DNA of 64,000 bases from Halotalea alkalilenta (lineage in GTDB: Bacteria; Pseudomonadota; Gammaproteobacteria; Pseudomonadales; Halomonadaceae): contig NZ_CP015243.1 in the NCBI RefSeq assembly GCF_001648175.1, positions 3,844,001 through 3,908,000 on the forward strand, in the 5' to 3' direction. Under the pieces are notes generated by a model. The model did not search any database, was not told the DNA's origin, and was given only the letters and a program-made list of their open reading frames with translations. Position 1 is the first letter of the stretch. The number at the start of each line of letters is the position of its first letter. The position numbers were made by a program, and so were the translations under genes. Below, piece after piece: positions 10,702 to 18,769 of this stretch.

Positions 10702-11571
10702 ATGAACCTGCGCCAGATCGAGATCTTCCACGCCATCCTGCAAAGCGGCAGCATCAGCGCCGCGGCGCGGGCGCTCAACGTCTCCCAGCCCAACGTCACC
10801 CGAGTGCTCGCCCATGCCGAACAGCAGCTCGGTTTCCTGCTGTTCGAACGCCATGCCCAGGGGCTGTCACCCACGCCCGAGGCGCTTCGCCTGATGCCGG
10901 AGATCGAGCAGCTGATGCGCCAGCGCGCCGGCATCGACACGCTGATCGGCAGGCTCAAGTGCGGTGAGGCGCAGCACCTACGTATCGGTGCCGCCCATGC
11001 GCTCGGCCAGGCCGTGCTGCCGCAGACGCTGATCGAGGCGCACAGGAGGCTGCCCCAGCTCTCGATCGAACTGGTCACCAGCCACTGGGACACCCTCTGC
11101 GAAGACCTGCTGCGCCAGCGCATGGACCTTGCGCTGGCATTCGGTCAACGTCCACCGGAAGGCATCGACTGCGAAGTGCTGGGCAAGCGCGCGCTGATGG
11201 CGCTGTTCCCGCCCGGTATCATCCCGCCCGAGCGAATCGGCCTCGACCAGCTGGGCGAAGCGCCGCTATTGATGCAACGCCAGGATCCGCTGGGCGAGCG
11301 GCTGCACGCGGCAATCGATGCAGCCGGGCTAGAGCTGCGCTCCCCCTGGCTGATCAAGACCTATGCGGTGATCGCCGAGATGGTCGCCGCGGGCGCGGGT
11401 ATCGGGGTGGTCGACGCCTTCACCGCCGAGCACTATCGAGACCGCCTGGGCGCTGCGGTGCTGAGTCCGGAGATCGAAGCCGAGGTCGTGCTGGTCACGC
11501 CGAGCCGGCGCAGCCTGTCGCTGCCAGCTCTGCGCTTCTGCGAGCTGCTGCGCGCCCAGCTGGGTGGCTGA
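10702..11571 (+). CDS. LysR-family transcriptional regulator
   Basis: 289-residue LysR regulator with an N-terminal winged helix-turn-helix (LRQIEIFHAILQSGSISAAARALNVSQPNVTR, residues 3-34) and a C-terminal periplasmic-binding-like effector domain. It sits between the ehu importer and dgcN in the same orientation, so it most likely controls one or both in response to the imported substrate. A T-N11-A type palindrome (11626-11640) lies downstream, in front of dgcN. D-glutamate catabolic clusters in other proteobacteria also carry a regulator gene; equivalence here is inferred. Confidence 0.88.
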   Translation: MNLRQIEIFHAILQSGSISAAARALNVSQPNVTRVLAHAEQQLGFLLFERHAQGLSPTPEALRLMPEIEQLMRQRAGIDTLIGRLKCGEAQHLRIGAAHALGQAVLPQTLIEAHRRLPQLSIELVTSHWDTLCEDLLRQRMDLALAFGQRPPEGIDCEVLGKRALMALFPPGIIPPERIGLDQLGEAPLLMQRQDPLGERLHAAIDAAGLELRSPWLIKTYAVIAEMVAAGAGIGVVDAFTAEHYRDRLGAAVLSPEIEAEVVLVTPSRRSLSLPALRFCELLRAQLGG

Positions 11572-11625
11572 GCCGCCCGGCGCTGCGCGTTCACCGATGA
11601 GGCCCACGGCCTGCCGACTCCACCC

Positions 11626-11640
11626 ATAACCCAAGGCTAT
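11626..11640. promoter_or_regulatory. Candidate LysR box upstream of dgcN
   Basis: Interrupted palindrome ATA-N9-TAT (flanked by CC/GG, so CCATA...TATGG), matching the T-N11-A architecture of LysR operators. It is 103 bp before the dgcN ATG and 55 bp after the LysR gene. Confidence 0.45.
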
Positions 11641-11742
11641 GGAGGTGGCGCGAATCAGCATTCGACCTCGCTGCGGGGAGCCGGAATACTGACGCCATTG
11701 CAGCCGTCCGGCTGTCCGCACACGCTCTTCTGGAGTATCGAG

Positions 11743-12753
11743 ATGCAGATTCCCAAGCCCTACCTGCTGTTCCTCGGCGATGTCCGCGATGCACTGGCGG
11801 TCAAGATGGCCCGCGGTATCCTCACCTGGCGCCCCGAGGCCTGTGTCGGCCAGCTGCGCCTCGACGACCAGACCCCTTCGCTCGGTATCGACGACCTGCC
11901 CCTCGAGGCCGGCCGCGAGCGCGGCGCGCAAACCCTGGTGGTCGGCACCGCCAATGCCGGCGGCAAGCTGCCCGAGCACTGGGTCGATACCCTCGAGCAG
12001 GCGATCGAGCTCGGCTACAACGTCGCCAGCGGCATGCACCAGCGCCTCGCCGCCATTCCCCGGCTGGCGGACGCCGCCAAGCGCCAGGGCGTCAAGCTCT
12101 TCGACATCCGCCACGACGCGCCCGCGCTCGAGGTCGGCAACGGCAAGCGCCGAAGCGGCCGCCGGGTACTCAGCGTCGGGCTCGACTGCGCGGTGGGCAA
12201 GATGTTCAGCGCACTGGCACTCGAGGCCGAGCTCAAGTCGCGCGGCGAGAAAGCGGATTTTCGCGCCACCGGCCAGAGCGGCATCCTGATCCAGGGCGAG
12301 GGCATCGCGGTCGACGCGGTGGTCGCCGACTTCATCTCAGGCGCCGCCGAGTACATCTCTCCAGCCAACGATGCCGATCACTGGGACCTGGTCGAGGGGC
12401 AGGGCTCGCTGTTCCACCCGAGCTACGCCGGTGTCAGCCTCGGCCTGCTCCATGGCGCCCAGCCCGACTTCCTGGTCATGTGCCATGAGCTCGGTCGGCC
12501 GCATGTGCGCCATTTGCCGCACATCCAGCTGCCGAGCTACGCCGCCTGCGTCGAGCGCAACCTCGCCAACGCCCGCACCACCAATCCCGACGTCGTCCTC
12601 GCCGGTTTCTCGATCAACACATCGAACGTCGACGAAGCGCAGGCGCGCGCCCACCTAGCCGAGATCGAGGCCGAGTTCGGCGTGCCCGCCACCGACCCCG
12701 TGCGCTTCGGCGTGGGCCCGCTGATCGACCACCTGATCGAGCGGACCCGCTAA
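11743..12753 (+). CDS. dgcN: DUF1611 family protein, DgcN-type N-acetyltransferase
   Basis: 336-residue DUF1611 protein. Family members paired with a DgcA-type enolase-superfamily epimerase have been described as D-glutamate N-acetyltransferases in marine proteobacteria and haloarchaea. Seen: a P-loop-like segment VGLDCAVGKMFSALAL in the middle and the family stretch RATGQSGILIQGEGIAVDA. ATG 11743 has GGAG 8 nt upstream; a longer TTG-started frame adds 15 residues of non-family sequence. The dgcA start lies 10 bp downstream, so the two are translationally close and probably form an operon. Confidence 0.8.
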   Translation: MQIPKPYLLFLGDVRDALAVKMARGILTWRPEACVGQLRLDDQTPSLGIDDLPLEAGRERGAQTLVVGTANAGGKLPEHWVDTLEQAIELGYNVASGMHQRLAAIPRLADAAKRQGVKLFDIRHDAPALEVGNGKRRSGRRVLSVGLDCAVGKMFSALALEAELKSRGEKADFRATGQSGILIQGEGIAVDAVVADFISGAAEYISPANDADHWDLVEGQGSLFHPSYAGVSLGLLHGAQPDFLVMCHELGRPHVRHLPHIQLPSYAACVERNLANARTTNPDVVLAGFSINTSNVDEAQARAHLAEIEAEFGVPATDPVRFGVGPLIDHLIERTR

Positions 12754-12763
12754 AGGAGACGTC

Positions 12764-13771
12764 GTGAGCATCCAGGCAGACTACGCCACTCATCGCTTGC
12801 CCCTGGCCCGCCCCTTCGCCATCTCTCGCGGCACCCGCACCGAGATCGAAGTGGTCAGGGTCACGATCAGCGACGGTGCCCACCAAGGGATCGGAGAAGC
12901 GACGCCGACGCCCCGCTACGAGCAGACCACCGAGGTGGTGGTCGCCGACCTCGAGCGGGTACTGCCAACGCTACGCCAAGGACTCGAGCGCGGGAGCTTC
13001 GATCGCGATGAGCTCGCCCGGCTGCTGCCGGCGGGCGTGGCCCGCAATGCGATCGACTGCGCACTGTGGTCGCTCGAAGCGCAAAAGCGAGGCGTCGGCC
13101 TCGAGACGCTAATCGCCGAAGCACTGGGCGAAGCGCCGCTGCCGCAGCGCCCGATAGACACCGTGCAGACGATCGGGATCGCCACTGCGCAAGCGATGGC
13201 CGAGGCTGCGCGAGCGGAGTGGGAGAAAGGCGCCCGGCTTTTGAAGGTCAAGCTCGACGGCGAGCAGATTGAAGCGCGGATGCGCGCCATCCGCCAAGCG
13301 GTACCGCAGGCGCGGCTGGTGGTCGATGCCAATGAGGCGTTCCCCCGGCAAGGGCTCGAGCAGTGCCTCCGTCTTCTCGCCGAGCTCGGTGTCGAGATGG
13401 TCGAACAGCCCCTGCCCGCCGGAGAGGACGCCGCGCTCGACGAGTTCCGCCATCCGCTGCCGGTCTGTGCCGACGAGAGCTGCCACACTCGCGAGGACCT
13501 GCCAGCGCTGGCCCGACGCTACGAGATGGTCAACATCAAGCTGGACAAATGCGGTGGGCTGAGCGAGGGCATCGCAATGCTGGCGCAGGCCCGCGCGCTG
13601 GACCTGAAAGTGATGGTCGGCTGCATGCTCGGCAGCTCCACCGCGATGCGCGCAGCGCTCCCCCTGGCCGCCCGCGCGACGCTTGTGGACCTCGACGGCC
13701 CGACCTGGCTCGCCAACGACCCCGACCCAAGGCCGCTGCGCTTCGCTGCCGGGACGCTAGACGACGGCTGA
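12764..13771 (+). CDS. dgcA: Enolase-superfamily racemase/epimerase, DgcA-type
   Basis: 335-residue member of the enolase superfamily related to L-Ala-D/L-Glu epimerases. Seen: K-x-K acid/base motif in LLKVKLDG, metal ligands in VVDANEAF, VEQPLP and CADES, the second catalytic Lys in NIKLDKCGG, and the C-terminal D-x-D motif in VDLDGP. Next to DgcN its likely reaction is racemisation of N-acetyl-D-glutamate to N-acetyl-L-glutamate; dipeptide epimerisation is the alternative. GTG start at 12764 with AAGGAG upstream. Confidence 0.82.
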   Translation: MSIQADYATHRLPLARPFAISRGTRTEIEVVRVTISDGAHQGIGEATPTPRYEQTTEVVVADLERVLPTLRQGLERGSFDRDELARLLPAGVARNAIDCALWSLEAQKRGVGLETLIAEALGEAPLPQRPIDTVQTIGIATAQAMAEAARAEWEKGARLLKVKLDGEQIEARMRAIRQAVPQARLVVDANEAFPRQGLEQCLRLLAELGVEMVEQPLPAGEDAALDEFRHPLPVCADESCHTREDLPALARRYEMVNIKLDKCGGLSEGIAMLAQARALDLKVMVGCMLGSSTAMRAALPLAARATLVDLDGPTWLANDPDPRPLRFAAGTLDDG

Positions 13772-13826
13772 GCGAGCCTTCCGGGCGACTTCCCCTCGAA
13801 GGCCGCCGGTGAGACCATCCTGCTGA

Positions 13827-13850
13827 CCGGCGAGCCTCACTGCTCGCCGG
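13827..13850 (+). promoter_or_regulatory. Intercistronic hairpin dgcA-isoaspartyl peptidase
   Basis: Perfect 8-bp stem CCGGCGAG/CTCGCCGG with an 8-nt loop in the 116-bp gap between dgcA and the following gene. No T tract follows, so it is more likely a partial attenuator or mRNA stabiliser than a full terminator. Confidence 0.45.
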
Positions 13851-13887
13851 CAGCCTCGCTCGCCCCTCGCCGCCAGGAACTCCTCCG

Positions 13888-14868
13888 ATGAACTTCGCCG
13901 CTTTTCATAGCCAAGCCCCCGTCTCCGGATACTCGATCGCGCTGCACGGCGGGGCCGGCACGCTCGATGAGTCGACGCTCAGCGACGAGCAGCAGCGTAC
14001 GATCCATGCCGCGCTGCGCTCAGCGCTGGCCGTCGGCGAACGGCTGCTCGAGGAGGGCGGGGACGCGCTGGATGCGGTGGAAGCGACGGTCGTCGCGCTC
14101 GAGGAGTGCCCGTTTTTCAATGCCGGGGTCGGCGCCTGCCTGAGCTGGGAGGGAGACCACGAGCTGGATGCGGCGATCATGAATGGCCGTGATCTCGGCA
14201 GCGGCGCGGTGGCCGGCGTGCGGGAGGTGCGCAGTCCGATCCGCGCGGCGCGCGCGGTGATGGAGCGAAGCGAGCACGTGCTGCTCGGCGGCGCGGGCGC
14301 CGACGGCTTCGCTCGATCCTGTGGGCTCGAGATGGTCGACAACGGCTTCTTCACCACCGCGCTCAGGCGCGAGCACTGGGAGGCACTGCACACCGAGCGC
14401 GCGGAGCTCGACGCCAAGCTGAGCGATCCGTTTCGCTTCGGTACCGTCGGCGCGGTGGCTCGCGATCGCAATGGCCACCTCGCCGCAGCCACCTCGACCG
14501 GCGGGGTGACCAACAAGCGCTGGGGACGCATCGGCGACAGTCCGATCATCGGCGCGGGCACCTATGCCGACGACCGCAGCTGTGCGATCTCCTGTACCGG
14601 CAAGGGCGAGCTTTTCATTCGCGAGAGCGTCGGTCACGAGATCTCCGCGCGCATGCGCCTTGCCGGGCAAACCCTCGCGAGCGCAAGCCGCGCACTGCTC
14701 GAAGGTCCGCTGAAGATACCGGGCGGCGCGGGAGGTCTGATAGCGGTGGATCGCGATGGCAGGCTCTCGCTCGATTTCAACAGCAGGGGAATGTATCGCG
14801 CCTGGAGGATCGAGGGCGAACGCGCCTGCAGCGCGATCGAACTCGGCGTGGTCGAGTACATGGACTAA
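13888..14868 (+). CDS. Isoaspartyl peptidase/L-asparaginase (Ntn hydrolase)
   Basis: 326-residue type III asparaginase. The precursor is expected to cleave itself before Thr186 in the motif FGTVGAVA, giving alpha and beta subunits with Thr as nucleophile. Other signatures are HGGAGT near the N-terminus, NAGVGACLSWEGDHELDA (usually NAGxGSVLT; the serine is replaced), and GDSPIIGAGTYAD. Known substrates of the family are beta-aspartyl dipeptides and asparagine. There is no signal peptide, so it is cytoplasmic. It lies 116 bp after dgcA on the same strand, suggesting it feeds amino acids from imported peptides into the same pathway. Confidence 0.88.
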   Translation: MNFAAFHSQAPVSGYSIALHGGAGTLDESTLSDEQQRTIHAALRSALAVGERLLEEGGDALDAVEATVVALEECPFFNAGVGACLSWEGDHELDAAIMNGRDLGSGAVAGVREVRSPIRAARAVMERSEHVLLGGAGADGFARSCGLEMVDNGFFTTALRREHWEALHTERAELDAKLSDPFRFGTVGAVARDRNGHLAAATSTGGVTNKRWGRIGDSPIIGAGTYADDRSCAISCTGKGELFIRESVGHEISARMRLAGQTLASASRALLEGPLKIPGGAGGLIAVDRDGRLSLDFNSRGMYRAWRIEGERACSAIELGVVEYMD

Positions 14869-14942
14869 GCATGCCGAGGGCGGCTCCGATGGCCCGGCGT
14901 GCAGGGCGCGACGCGCGACGCGAGCGGCTCTTGAAACGCGCG

Positions 14943-15446
14943 CTATGCCGCCAGCCAGCCCTCGCCAAGCAGCCGCTCCAGCGCGACGCGACTGTCCGGG
15001 GTCACAGGAGTAAGAGCCAGCGCGTCCTTGGGCGTCATCCACTCCACCGCGGCGACTTCACTTTCCTGCAGCACCATCGGGCCACGGTATTCGACCAGGA
15101 AGACCCCACCGAACGCTTTCAGTCGCTGGTCGATATAGCGGAAATCGAAGCAATGACGCAGCTTGACCCCGGTGATGCCGAGCTCCTCGGCAAGCTCCCG
15201 GCCGGCACCGACGTGCATCGCCTCCCCGGCTTCGACCACGCCGCCGGCGGCAAGGTCGAAGGCACCGGGAAAGATGTCCTTGGTCAGCGTACGGCGCTGA
15301 ACACAGATGTGGCCCTCCCCGTCGGTGACGAACACGTAGGTCGCCCGGTGCCACAGGCGCAGGCGCCTGACGAATGCCCTGGTGGCCGAGCCACAAGGGC
15401 GATTGCGATCATCGACCAGTTGAACCCATTCGAGCATTGGGGACAT
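14943..15446 (-). CDS. yfcD: Nudix hydrolase YfcD-like
   Basis: 167-residue Nudix hydrolase. The Nudix box GGVVEAGEAMHVGAGRELAE-ELGI is complete (G-X5-E-X7-R-E-U-X-E-E-X-G-U). The N-terminal EWVQLVDDRNRPCG and RATYVFV segments resemble YfcD/isopentenyl-diphosphate-isomerase-like Nudix proteins. The substrate is not known. ATG 15446 has GAGGAG 8 nt upstream. It converges on the isoaspartyl peptidase gene. Confidence 0.85.
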   Translation of the reverse strand: MSPMLEWVQLVDDRNRPCGSATRAFVRRLRLWHRATYVFVTDGEGHICVQRRTLTKDIFPGAFDLAAGGVVEAGEAMHVGAGRELAEELGITGVKLRHCFDFRYIDQRLKAFGGVFLVEYRGPMVLQESEVAAVEWMTPKDALALTPVTPDSRVALERLLGEGWLAA

Positions 15447-15722
15447 GCTCCATTCTCCTCATGGAAACGAGCGCCCGCTCGGCCGGCACAGCGACGGCGC
15501 CAGGACGGGTCGGAACTCCAAGCCCGAAAGTGTACACGCGCGGCTGCGGGTTGCGAGCCCCTGCGGCGCTCGCTTGAAAGTGAACAAATCACCGCGCTGG
15601 TCTATCTTGCTAGATGAGTGAGCTAGAGACCCGCGCTCATCCATTCTCGGCGGCCAGGCACGCGTGCAGTGGACGCCGCGTTATTCGCCGGGCCGTGTGA
15701 AGTCCCAGTTCAGGAGAACGTT

Positions 15723-16025
15723 ATGCTAGGACTCTTTTCATCCAGATCTCGCCGTGATGCCCAGGAATATGCCAAGGAGCTGCGTCGCGGTCTTCGGGAA
15801 TCCGCCCGCCACGGACGTGGCCGACTGCACGAACTGGGGGTCAGCGCCTCGGATGGTGCCCATCGAGTCGGCCACCGGATCGAGGACGGCGGTCGCCGCG
15901 CCTGGGAGCTGACCGAAGAAAGCGCGCGCGAAATCGACGATCGCGTCCACGACAACCCCTGGCCCTACATCGCCGCAGGCACCGCCCTGGGGCTCGCGAT
16001 CGGCTACATGCTCGGCCGGCGCTGA
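15723..16025 (+). CDS. DUF883 (ElaB/YqjD-like) membrane-anchored protein
   Basis: 100-residue small protein: charged amphipathic N-terminal helix followed by a C-terminal membrane anchor (DNPWPYIAAGTALGLAIGYML, ending in RR). This matches ElaB/YqjD/YgaM proteins, which tether to the inner membrane and have been reported to bind inactive ribosomes in stationary phase. ATG 15723 is preceded by AGGAG; the frame continues upstream but without conserved sequence. A strong terminator follows immediately, so it is monocistronic. Confidence 0.85.
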   Translation: MLGLFSSRSRRDAQEYAKELRRGLRESARHGRGRLHELGVSASDGAHRVGHRIEDGGRRAWELTEESAREIDDRVHDNPWPYIAAGTALGLAIGYMLGRR

Positions 16026-16031
16026 ATGCTC

Positions 16032-16061
16032 CTCGCCATGCCCTGTCCTGGGCATGGCGAG
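16032..16061 (+). terminator. Rho-independent terminator after DUF883 gene
   Basis: Perfect 12-bp inverted repeat CTCGCCATGCCC/GGGCATGGCGAG with 6-nt loop, followed by TGTTCTT, beginning 6 bp after the stop codon. Confidence 0.8.
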
Positions 16062-16134
16062 TGTTCTTCGCTCATGCTCCACCCTCCGACCTTTCGCTCC
16101 AGAGCTCACGCCCCCCTGCCTGGCAGGGTCGTGA

Positions 16135-17196
16135 TCAAAGCAGCGACAGCTGAGCCCCCGGCACCGAGAAACCTGTGCAATCGAGCCCTTCCACACGTTG
16201 GCGCTCGAGCCCATAGCGCCGCCGCGCAAGGCGGAAACGCTGCGCGATCAACTCAGCGAAAACTCCCTCCCCCTTCATTCGGGTCGAAAAGTCGGCGTCA
16301 TACAGCTGTCCGCCCCGGCTCTGGCGCATCAGCCCCAGCACATGGTCGGCGCGCATCGGATAGTGCTCTCTTAGCCACTCCTCGAACAGCACCGCTACCT
16401 CGCGCGGCAGGCGAAGCAGTACGTAGCCGGCACTGTCGGCCCCAGCCTCCGCGGCGGCCTCCAACAGGCGCTCGAGCTCGTGATCGTTGAGCATTGGAAT
16501 GATCGGCGCGCACAGCACCCCGACCGGCACTCCCGCCTCCTTAAGCCTGCGAATCACCCTGAGCCGCGCGGCCGGCGCGGCGGCGCGTGGCTCCATCCGG
16601 CGCTTGAGTTCGTCGTCGAGCGTAGTGAGGCTGACCATCACCCGTACCAGGCGATGCTCGGCGAGCTCCGCGAGCAGATCGAGATCGCGCAGCACCATCG
16701 CTCCCTTGGTCACCAAGGTGAGCGGGTGGCGATAGCGCAGCAGCACCTCGAGCGCTGCGCGGGTCAACTTCATCTCGCGCTCGATCGGCTGGTAGGGGTC
16801 AGTGTTGCTGCCCAGTGCGATCGGCTGGCAGCGGTAGCCCGGTGCCGACAGCTGCCGCTCGAGCACTTCGGCCAGGTTGGTCTTGGCGATCAGCCGTGTC
16901 TCGAAGTCGAGCCCAGGGGAGAGATCCCAATAGGCGTGGCTCGGTCGCGCAAAGCAGTAGATGCAGCCGTGCTCGCAGCCTCGATAGGGGTTGAGCGAAC
17001 GGTCGAAGGGGATATCGGGCGAATCATTGCGGCTGATCACCGACTTGGCTCGCTCGAGGCGCACCTCGGTGAGTCTCGGCAACGGCGTTTCCTGATACCA
17101 GCCGTCGTCGACCAACTCGATACGAGCGGACTGGAAACGATTGGCCGGATTATGGCCGGTACCCCGCCCTCTCGGCGTAGCGTTCTCAGCGACCAT
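16135..17196 (-). CDS. PA0069-family radical SAM protein
   Basis: 353-residue radical S-adenosylmethionine enzyme of the SPL/PA0069 (Rv2578c-like) family. The cluster-binding motif CEHGCIYC is at about residues 74-81, inside the family signature NPYRGCEHGCIYCFARPSHAYW. The rest is a TIM-barrel with no auxiliary cysteine cluster apparent. The reaction is not known; relatives include spore photoproduct lyase, a DNA repair enzyme. A SOS-like box directly upstream supports a DNA-damage role. Start ATG 17196 with GGAG 8 nt before it. Confidence 0.88.
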   Translation of the reverse strand: MVAENATPRGRGTGHNPANRFQSARIELVDDGWYQETPLPRLTEVRLERAKSVISRNDSPDIPFDRSLNPYRGCEHGCIYCFARPSHAYWDLSPGLDFETRLIAKTNLAEVLERQLSAPGYRCQPIALGSNTDPYQPIEREMKLTRAALEVLLRYRHPLTLVTKGAMVLRDLDLLAELAEHRLVRVMVSLTTLDDELKRRMEPRAAAPAARLRVIRRLKEAGVPVGVLCAPIIPMLNDHELERLLEAAAEAGADSAGYVLLRLPREVAVLFEEWLREHYPMRADHVLGLMRQSRGGQLYDADFSTRMKGEGVFAELIAQRFRLARRRYGLERQRVEGLDCTGFSVPGAQLSLL

Positions 17197-17207
17197 GGCA
17201 GCGCTCC

Positions 17208-17227
17208 ATATGTACGTTCATACAGTA
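17208..17227 (-). promoter_or_regulatory. LexA-like SOS box before the radical SAM gene
   Basis: On the minus strand the site reads TACTGTATGAACGTACATAT: CTGT-N8-ACAT against the gammaproteobacterial consensus CTGT-N8-ACAG. Its first ten bases equal those of the E. coli recA operator (TACTGTATGA). It ends 11 bp before the ATG. Confidence 0.65.
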
Positions 17228-17423
17228 CAGTATGGGGCGCTTGCACACCTCACGTCGAGCGATCCAGGCGCAGACGCCCTAGACGAGTAAACGTGCCCAC
17301 TTTCGGTTAAATTGTATCAACCTACTTACACTCCGTTTACAACAATACGGCACTGGACACATCCTAGATCGCCCTAAGGTGTACGTCTCTCTCAAGCAAC
17401 TCACCTCAAAGTGAAACGAAGCG

Positions 17424-17603
17424 ATGAAAAGATGCCCTTTCTGCGGCAGCTATGGAGTGGAAGCGCTGCCCCGCAGCGTCTTTGGCCGCCTGATGCGCTT
17501 ACGCCACTATCATCATTGTCATGACTGCCATAAAGTCTTCAAATATAAAAACAACATGCAAAAAGAAGCGGTAAAAAAATCAGAACCCCGATCTAGAACT
17601 TAA
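17424..17603 (+). CDS. Small zinc-ribbon protein (hypothetical)
   Basis: 59-codon ORF beginning MKRCPFCGSYG. It carries two cysteine pairs, C-P-F-C (residues 4 and 7) and C-H-D-C (32 and 35), the classical spacing of a zinc ribbon, followed by a Lys-rich tail. The 3' third is clearly more AT-rich than the surrounding genes. There is no strong Shine-Dalgarno, only a purine-rich GAAACGAAG. Function unknown: similar ribbons occur in small regulatory proteins and at the N-terminus of some transposases, but no transposase remnant is visible. It lies upstream of, and on the same strand as, the AraC regulator. Confidence 0.6.
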   Translation: MKRCPFCGSYGVEALPRSVFGRLMRLRHYHHCHDCHKVFKYKNNMQKEAVKKSEPRSRT

Positions 17604-17690
17604 TAAAAGCATTACCAAAGTACAAAAATAATCGAGCGGCCAAGTCGTCATGCTCATCCCATCTGTCTCTCCTCCTGGGGATCAGCCGCC

Positions 17691-18725
17691 ATGAGCAATC
17701 CAGCCACGCAGCGGAAAATCATCGATGCCGCCAGCCGTTACAGCGACATCGACGAACGATATTACGAATGGGAAGACGGTCTATCCTCGGCGGGCCTATC
17801 CCTGATACTCCCCAAGAGCAGCCTTTCAACTTTCGATTGGTGTGTCACCGGTTATCATTTCGACCAATTGATCGGTGGCATTCTCACTGCCAGTGAACAC
17901 GACATTCAAAGGCGACAGGGCAACTTGTTCGCCGTGCCCGACCACGTTTTGCTATTCATCGTCCTGGTCGGGGGTCTCGACTGCCAGTGTCGCGGGCGTC
18001 GCTTTGAAGTGGGACAAGGCGATATGCTGATCCAGGACATGTCGCAGCCGGTTTCGATCAGCGTCCGCGCTGGAAGCGCCGGCCCCTGCACCTACCAATA
18101 CTTCATACTGCCCAAGAGTTCGATGGCCTTTTCGGTCGATATCGCACCGCTCCATGGCCACTGCCTGCATGCCGCAAGCCCCCTCAACCGCATGCTGCGT
18201 GGGCATCTCGCGACGATGCTCGCGCTGTTCGATCAAATGACCGAGATGGAAGTGAAGGGCGTCGGCAAGGGTGCCTCCAACCTGATCATCGAAACGCTGG
18301 CGCTGCTCAGTGGCAAGGCGCTCGACTCCCCCTTCGAACACAGCACCAAACTCGAAAGGGTGTGCCTGTTCATCGAGTCCAGCCTCGGCACCCAGCTGAC
18401 GGTGGAAATCCTCTGCAAGCGCTTCGCGCTGTCGCGCGCGAGCCTCTATCGCCTGTTCGAACCGCTCGGCGGAGTCGCCTGCTTCATCCGCAACCGCCGG
18501 CTGGCGATGGCGCAGCGCATGATGCGTGATCTGAGCATGCGCCATTTGAGCCTTTCTGCGATCTCACGACGCTGTGGCCTGGAACCAAGCGTACTGCGCC
18601 ACCACTGCATTCAGCACTATGGCGAACCCCCGAGGGAGATTCGCCGCGAGCTGCGCACCCAGTTCGCCCATAGAACGCATACCCAGCACGAGCCCACCCA
18701 CGTCGGCTGGGTCAGCACGCTGTAG
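17691..18725 (+). CDS. AraC-family transcriptional regulator
   Basis: 344 residues. The N-terminal two thirds looks like a cupin-type sensing domain (GNLFAVPDHVLLFIVLVGGLDCQCRGR). The C-terminal 110 residues carry two helix-turn-helix motifs (LTVEILCKRFALSRASLYRLFEPL and LSLSAISRRCGLEPSVLRHHC) followed by the Y-G-E-P-P-R-E-I-R-R segment. It converges on the dehydrogenase-lactonase pair (both minus strand), so it is the obvious candidate for their control, although its effector is unknown. There are no further plus-strand genes before queA. Confidence 0.88.
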   Translation: MSNPATQRKIIDAASRYSDIDERYYEWEDGLSSAGLSLILPKSSLSTFDWCVTGYHFDQLIGGILTASEHDIQRRQGNLFAVPDHVLLFIVLVGGLDCQCRGRRFEVGQGDMLIQDMSQPVSISVRAGSAGPCTYQYFILPKSSMAFSVDIAPLHGHCLHAASPLNRMLRGHLATMLALFDQMTEMEVKGVGKGASNLIIETLALLSGKALDSPFEHSTKLERVCLFIESSLGTQLTVEILCKRFALSRASLYRLFEPLGGVACFIRNRRLAMAQRMMRDLSMRHLSLSAISRRCGLEPSVLRHHCIQHYGEPPREIRRELRTQFAHRTHTQHEPTHVGWVSTL

Positions 18726-18769
18726 CGCGCCCATTCGCTACGCCACCGTGCGCGACGACCCTGCTCGGA

